Of a DNA stretch of 11,681 nucleotides, positions 6,778 through 11,681 are shown in pieces (the first letter of the stretch is position 1; each line of letters opens with the position of its first letter). The notes under the pieces were generated by a model that was not told where the DNA came from, did not search any database, and saw only the letters and a list, made by a program, of their open reading frames with translations. The position numbers were made by a program, and so were the translations under genes. The DNA is from Pochonia chlamydosporia 170 (lineage: Eukaryota > Ascomycota > Sordariomycetes > Hypocreales > Clavicipitaceae): positions 1-11,681 of the forward strand of contig NW_019154073.1 of NCBI RefSeq assembly GCF_001653235.2, written 5' to 3'.

Positions 6778-8510
6778 GAGGGGTGGGGAATTCTCCTCTA
6801 CTCTCAATGCCCAAGTATGGCTGACCCATCCGCCTTTAGAGTTGATTTACGACTAGACTAAAAAATACAATCCGTACCCAGCCTAGCGTACAGTGGTTTA
6901 TAACCAACTTTTAGGCGGCTATGCGGCGTTCCACTACCTTTCACTTCCAGATAATAAGCCGTTCCGGCCAGAACTGCTTCCTCCGTCTGCTCTAGGGAGC
7001 TACATCTTGCTGACAGTCCTAAGGATTATTTTGTATCCATGTACTTGTCAGACCTTTCCCGGCCCTCCTCTGCTTCTGTATACCAATAATCACTCGTTCG
7101 CGTGGCTATCGCGTTCCGTGGACAGAGCTGGCTCTCTTGTCCTCCTAGTTCTCTTGGCTGTTTGTACTGCTATTTGCGGGCTGCTGAGTTCTGCAATGCC
7201 CGCTAGAAGAACCCTGTTTGGAATGCGATATTTGAGTGCCGATGTGACCATAAGTGTATGAGTGGTATGATTTGCGGTATGCTCGGTGCTGTGTTTCGGG
7301 TCACGTTCAACCCGCCTCCGCTTAAGCGTTATTACAGCAAATTGACGCGTCTGAACACGTCAATTGAAGTAAAGGTTTGCGTGGAGACGGCTAACTGTGT
7401 GAGTTCTGCAATCTAACGCGACCTCAAAGATACGTCCTGAGCTGTTGGTGGTGTTGGTATCAGTTTTGTGTAAGCATATGTGGCGTTGAGCTTGACTATG
7501 TTGAATGGCTCGACTCTGCGAAGTACCTGTCTTCTAGTGTAGTATGTTTGACCATATCGTCACTTCTGTCCCGCGTGCTAGTATACTTTGCCAGTCGTAG
7601 AAACCGTAAACTGTTGTCGGGCAAGAAAATGAAGTGACCAAGTTCACTTTTCATCGAAGGGCGTATATGGGACGGGGCATCACTCCCTTCATATACTGTG
7701 GCTGTGAATCCAGGGCCTCGGAGATCTAGGTGACTCCTCTGTCAAGATCAACTCACTCACTCGAATCAAGTGTCGGATAAAGCTGTTGACTTGGGCAGCC
7801 CTGGGGCTGAATTATTGAACAATAACAGTGAAGTGCCGATACACAGCGGAGTCATTGTGTACCAGGGGCACAAGATCACAAGATTAAACTAGAAATGTTC
7901 CGGAAGGCCAAGATTCGAGTCAAGAGCTGGCTGTGGGCGAGGCGGAGCTGTACTAAGTAAGGTGGAACGAGTCAGGTCCAGGCAAAAAAGCAAAATCAAT
8001 GGCCAGCCAAATGAAGATCTCCTGGTTGTCAAGCCCTACAGCTTGGGACACGCTTGCAGATCGGCATTAAATGGCGCTGTTTCAATTTTCCCAGAGATGA
8101 AGGTTTCGCAGGGTCGCGCTGCTTGCCGCTACCAAGAACTCAGGAAAGTCAAGAGGAGAGTCTCTGCTCTCTCTGTTTAAATCTCTCTTGTTTTAGACTT
8201 ACCGGCTTGCTTAAACCTCGCGAAACGACTCAGCCATCCAAGCAAGGCGAGGCCCGTCATGATACCAAATTTGTAACGGTTCTAATCATCCAAAACACTC
8301 AGACAAAAGACGAAATGCCCGCAAAGAATTCCCTCTGCGTCAGGTTTACCACGCCGACCCGATATCAAGAGCAGCCATTGACAAGGCTCGAGCCCACTAC
8401 ACTGGATAGCCACGTGGACCATCCATAAATGGTCCATCTCTATTAAATCCATCTTGTCGGCGCTCAGATTACATAATATCCATTACATTCGTGCTTGAAA
8501 TGAATGTAAT
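6778..8510. other. Spacer of about 1.7 kb without a recognisable gene
   Basis: I find no ORF here with a convincing ATG start or family signature. The longer open frames begin only at GTG or TTG and give no motifs I recognise. The first part (6778-6801) continues the GTAGA-rich pattern of the LINE A leader. Small inverted repeats are present: AATTGACG with CGTCAATT (7340-7365, 8-bp arms, 10-nt loop) and TGGACCAT with ATGGTCCA (8415-8436, 8-bp arms, 6-nt loop). The rest may be degraded repeat, leader sequence or intergenic DNA; the sequence alone does not decide. Confidence 0.5.
8482..8510. repeat. Inverted repeat at the 3' junction of LINE B
   Basis: ATTACATTC (8482-8490) and GAATGTAAT (8502-8510) are perfect 9-bp arms around an 11-nt loop. 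Outside them CATAAT (8472-8477) and ATTATG (8514-8519) also pair, giving an imperfect palindrome of about 48 bp. The outer right arm lies in the LINE B tail, so the palindrome spans the element and flank junction. Confidence 0.6.
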
Positions 8511-8535
8511 ATTATTATGTTATGTTATGTGTATT
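8511..8535 (-). repeat. LINE B 3' tail of short tandem units
   Basis: Three tandem TTATG units lie at 8515-8529 (CATAA on the element strand), bordered by AT-rich sequence. Several LINE clades end in short tandem repeats instead of poly(A), so this probably marks the 3' end. The exact end is uncertain because the target duplication cannot be tested without the 5' end. Confidence 0.6.
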
Positions 8536-8876
8536 TTCCGTCCAGCGGCCATGGGCCGCTCAGGTCCCCTAAAACGGGGCACAGGACGTGCTAGGCTAGT
8601 GACTAATCTACAAACTACGGGTCCTGTCCTGGGACGCGACTCCATCGAAACGTAAACAGAGCACCATCTAGCATTGCATCAGCTCAAAGGCGCTCACAGT
8701 CTATACTGATACCCGTCAGCGGGATGTGCAGGTGAAGTTTTGGTAAACCGGAGGTCTACAGTAACCAGGGGTGGCATGCGCGGACAAAAGGTGTTGGTGC
8801 CACCTTCCGCCAAGGCAGCCAGTGAGTGAAAAACAAAGGAAAAGTTGGCATGGCCATGCCTGGTAGAAAGCGTCGC
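8536..8876 (-). other. LINE B 3' UTR with two terminal hairpins
   Basis: This region lies between the ORF2 stop and the tail. Near the 3' end are two adjacent stem-loops: CCCC/GGGG with a 6-nt loop (8566-8579) and AGCGGCC/GGCCGCT with a 3-nt loop (8544-8560). A perfect 14-bp palindrome, GGCATGGCCATGCC, is at 8847-8860. Known LINE RTs recognise a 3' stem-loop in their RNA, so the paired hairpins just before the tail are candidates for that role. Confidence 0.55.
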
Positions 8877-11040
8877 CTAGTGGCGAAGGCAAATCCTCTC
8901 GAAAAAGGAGCTTTCCTTCGCCAGCTTGACGAATTTGTCGAAGTCTTTGCCTATTGCTCGGTTGATGACCGCGGTCGGTGAGGGTGCGAGCCTCATCCGA
9001 TGACGCGGTTGGATCTTCCTGCAATAGAAGAGGTGCGTGGGCGCCTTCCGTCGACCACAGCTACATGTCAGTTGTGCGTCGTCGTGGTTGAATCTTTCAT
9101 GATAGTCAGCAAAGTCCCCATGATGGGTTCTCGCCGCAAGTAGGTGATGGAGGGTTGTGCGTGGAAGAGATAACTCCTGTGGGCAGCCACGAGGGAATTG
9201 AAGATTCAAAGACTTATACTTGTCAGGGGCAGAAGCATCCCACCGGGCTTGGACTACGTCTTTGGACCGCTGTTTAGCGGTTCTACGCAAGAAGGCCAGT
9301 GTTGGAACGGCATCTACGGGCCCTGGTCGCGAGCAGCCTGCTTTCGCCAGCGCGTCAGCCTGCTCGTTTCCGGGTATCTTGGAATGCCCAGGTATCCAGC
9401 GGACTTCAGTCTGTCTGTGAGTCTTGGCCAAGGCTTGGAAAGTGAGGAAAATTCGTTGTGAGGAGTCTGAGGGGTGGCCCCGGAGACATCTGGCGGCTGC
9501 AATGTTATCAAGGCAAACAAAGATCTTTTGTGAGGCAGATTGGGGTAGTCTCAGCGCGGCCTTCAGGCCTTCAAGTGCCCCTTTGGCCTCAGCATCGAAC
9601 ACCTCAGCAGGGCCAAGGCGTCCTGCGCCTTGGCAGATGGAATGGTCGCGTTGGTGAACGGTGTAGCCGTACCCGGCCGCACCCTTCTCGGTCAGTGAGC
9701 CGTCTGAGTATACAACTAGAGTCGACGGAGAGATGGATTGGAGCCACTCGTCAAAGTCTTCGGCAGAGTCTGCTTTGGATGCAGTTTGTAGCGGCTGCTG
9801 TGTCTCAAAGTTGTATCTACGCGGGAACAGTACAGGGCGTAGGCAATTTGCGAGCAGTCTATCCGTCCTTCTGAGTCGAGTTGGGAAGGCTTTGGGTTGA
9901 TGCTGGTACTTCAACTTAATGCTCTTGACGATGGGCGGCGGTGTCACCTCGGCGGTGCGTGTAGCTAGGGGATGTTCTTTGTCCAAGGATTTCATACGAG
10001 CAGAGAAACGTAGTCGTTTCGCCTCGAGCAGCTGAAGAATCGGCGGTATGCCGCTTTCCCGGTGCAGAATTGTGATTGGTGTCGTCTTCCAAGTCGGGAG
10101 GATAGAGCGGATGGCTTGTTTGATGGCCTTGCTCATCTTCTTTACAAGTTGTTGGATTCTGGACGGTCCTTCTTTCGATGGCCGTCTCCAGCGCGGGCTC
10201 CGTGTGCCCGGGTACCAGGCTTCAGTTCCGTATAGCAGGACTGGTTCGACACAGGCTCTAACAGCCCTTTGTACAGCGCTCGGCAAAGGACCACGTCGTG
10301 TATTGCCTAAGCTCCGCAGGTGGCAAGCCACCGCCTGGGCCATGGCTGTCCACTTCTCAACATGAGTCTTGAATGTTAATTTGCTGTCAAGCCAGATTCC
10401 CAACCAGCGCATGGCCTTTTCCGGGTGCTTTACCGCGTCGCCGTGCCAGATGGGCGGCAAGGCTTCCCCCGTCTTCAATGAAAAGTGCATAACTTCTGTT
10501 TTGTCCGGGTCAAATGAGACGCCGTTGGCGGCGCCCCAATCCACGAGCTCTTGAATATACGCCGATGCTTTTCTGGCTGTCTCTCCCACAGTGTTCCCCG
10601 TGCAGAGAATTGCTGTATCGTCTGCGTAGCCGAACCGTCGCTCGGGTTCGCCCAAGCGATAAACCGGCTCCGTGTACAACAGAAACAAGATCGGGGATAC
10701 AGGCGACCCTTGTGGAAAGCCACACTGCAGTGGCGTCGTCGGTGTGGTGATGTCTTGATACCTGACCCTGGCGGAACGGCCGCTCATGAACGAGCCTGCC
10801 CATCGTGCGAGATTGTCGGGCCAGCCCTGTTGGCGGAGTCGCAAAACAAGGCGGTTGCAGAGAGCCGAGTCGAACGCTCCTTGAATGTCAGCAGTGACCA
10901 GTGTGGCCACTTGTCCGCGTGCGAGTGCCTCTTCGATGTCGTGAACCACTGCTGCGACCAGGTCAACAGCCGATCTTTTCGGGAGAGCCCCAGCCTGCTG
11001 AGGGTGGAGGACCCCGTAGTTTATCGATGCCCATGCTAAG
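8877..11040 (-). pseudogene. LINE B ORF2 after the frameshift: reverse transcriptase, RNase H, C-terminal zinc motif
   Basis: Open from the frameshift to TAG at 8879-8877. Residue numbers here count from 11075, which is not a real start. RT: D63 and F68-D69 (ADIQGAFDS), GFPQGSPVSPIL (119-130), YADD (150-153, bases 10628-10617) and RWLGIWLD (223-230). RNase H (about 452-580): D458 (YSDGS), E496, D523, H564 (IPGHS) and D574 (EQADALA), all five expected residues present. A C-terminal C671-C673-H681-C685 motif resembles the zinc-binding end of I-group and Tad ORF2 proteins. The protein would copy the element RNA at the nicked target and degrade the RNA strand. The domains look intact, but the frame joins upstream coding only through a one-base shift near 11038-11043, so the gene is classed as broken. 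Confidence 0.87.
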
Positions 11041-11681
11041 TCGGCGAGCGATAAGACGCTCGAGACCTTTCCCAAGACAGGAGAGGAGCGAGATGGGGCG
11101 CCATGCCCTTGGCTTTGAAAGGTTTCTTCTCCCCAATTTAGGGATCATGACTACTTCTGCTTCTCGAAAGGCTTTCGGGTGGTGGCCTGCCGCGAGACAA
11201 CCCTCGTAGAGGCGTCGGACGTGGTCTCCTATGATGTCCCATACTGCTTGTAGCAGCTTGACCGTGATGTTGTCAGCTCCTGGTGACGTGTTGCCCGTCT
11301 TGATAGTAGCATCCTCCACTTCCTGGAGTGTGATTTCTTGGCCAAAAGGTATCGCACGAGACGGACTGACTGGAATCCATGGATCAGGAATGTCATCTGC
11401 TGCCGTGCGGCGCTCGAGCGTGCAGCGTCTCAGAGCGTTTGCTTTGTCGATTTGAGTTTCGTACACAACGTCACCAACCTGAAGCGGTGGTGGTTGGAAG
11501 GCTCCCGGAGCCTTGAGCCATCGGACTGCCTTGAAGACTGATGCGCTGTCCGAAAATCCGTCAATGAGGTTGCGCCAGTACTGACGCTTTGCACGGCGAA
11601 CCACATGTTGGAGCTCTTTTCTTGCAAGTTGTACGTCCCGATTGAAACCCAGTGGGAAAATCCTCCTGATAGCCCGGTACC
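11038..11681 (-). pseudogene. LINE B ORF2 before the frameshift: linker and N-terminal reverse transcriptase
   Basis: The frame is open from the window edge (the start lies outside) and reads NRDVQLARKEL, VRRAKRQYW, DDIPDPW, GNTSPGADNITVK, VVMIPK and AWRPISLLSC, ending in KGLERLIARRL. Each of these has a counterpart in LINE A ORF2. After ARRL (bases about 11038-11048) the homology moves to another frame, where LAWASINYGVLHP aligns with LINE A LAYLAVKYKVLHP. One extra base in CGACTTAGCA accounts for the change. If not shifted, this frame runs on with unrelated residues to a stop at about 10963. A GTG at 11604 is internal, not a start. Confidence 0.85.

Larger units (their letters stand above)
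8511..11681 (-). mobile_element. LINE B: Tad1-clade non-LTR retrotransposon, 5' part outside window
   Basis: Reading leftward from the window edge come the end of the endonuclease-RT linker, RT, RNase H, a C-terminal zinc motif, a 3' UTR of about 350 bp with two hairpins, and a short TTATG-unit tail (CATAA on the element strand). No LTR is seen. The RT is clearly homologous to that of LINE A (PQGSP, YADDTA, DPDKTEVMHFS, RWLG motifs) but diverged throughout and more GC-rich in feel, so it is a separate family or lineage. A one-base frameshift breaks ORF2. ORF1 and the endonuclease lie beyond 11681. Confidence 0.85.

Noticed and set aside
6893..7261. 122-codon open frame with hydrophobic stretches, suggesting a small membrane protein
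   Set aside because: It begins at GTG, its first ATG comes only near the end, and no family motif is visible; it lies between transposons.
7962..8428. Two overlapping open frames of 72 and 124 codons
   Set aside because: They start at GTG and TTG, differ in frame, and show no recognisable domain or composition of a real protein.
1..11681. LINE A and LINE B as two copies of one recent family
   Set aside because: Motifs match, but amino acids differ throughout the shared RT region, so they are separate lineages.

Overview
The window looks like a transposon-rich piece of a filamentous ascomycete genome. This is inferred from element types: a Fot1/pogo DNA transposon and two Tad1-clade non-LTR retrotransposons (LINEs), all characteristic of Pezizomycotina. 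I see no recognisable host gene, tRNA, rRNA or CRISPR array.

Layout. (1) Positions 1 to about 4719, minus strand: LINE A. It has a short leader, ORF1 (a gag-like protein with three zinc knuckles) and ORF2 (APE-type endonuclease plus reverse transcriptase). The two ORFs overlap by an ATGA stop/start. ORF2 has one in-frame TGA inside the RT domain, after which the same frame stays open to the window edge; the RNase H region, 3' UTR and 3' end lie outside. (2) Positions 4722-6775, plus strand: a complete Fot1/pogo-type transposon. It has 58-bp perfect terminal inverted repeats, TA target duplications, subterminal 17-bp repeats and an uninterrupted 558-aa DDD transposase. It lies just upstream of LINE A, apparently inside the leader or flank of that element. 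(3) Positions 6778-8510: about 1.7 kb with no supportable gene. (4) Positions about 8511-11681, minus strand: the 3' part of LINE B. It contains the end of the ORF2 linker, RT, RNase H, a C-terminal zinc motif, a 3' UTR with two hairpins and a short repeat tail. Its ORF2 carries a one-base frameshift in RT. The 5' part lies beyond the window.

How they work. The LINEs would move by target-primed reverse transcription: ORF1 protein binds the RNA, the endonuclease nicks DNA and RT copies. As sequenced, both ORF2 frames are broken, so neither copy looks autonomous unless the breaks are recoded. The DNA transposon is the only element here that looks fully intact and possibly mobile. LINE A and LINE B RTs are clearly homologous but diverged, so they are two families or lineages, not one recent duplication.

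The points most worth a second look are the unequal ends of the DNA transposon (a 79-bp segment between ATGGTG repeats, and 3 versus 2 iterons), the two independent breaks within a few codons of the same RT position, and the hairpin-plus-repeat 3' end of LINE B.
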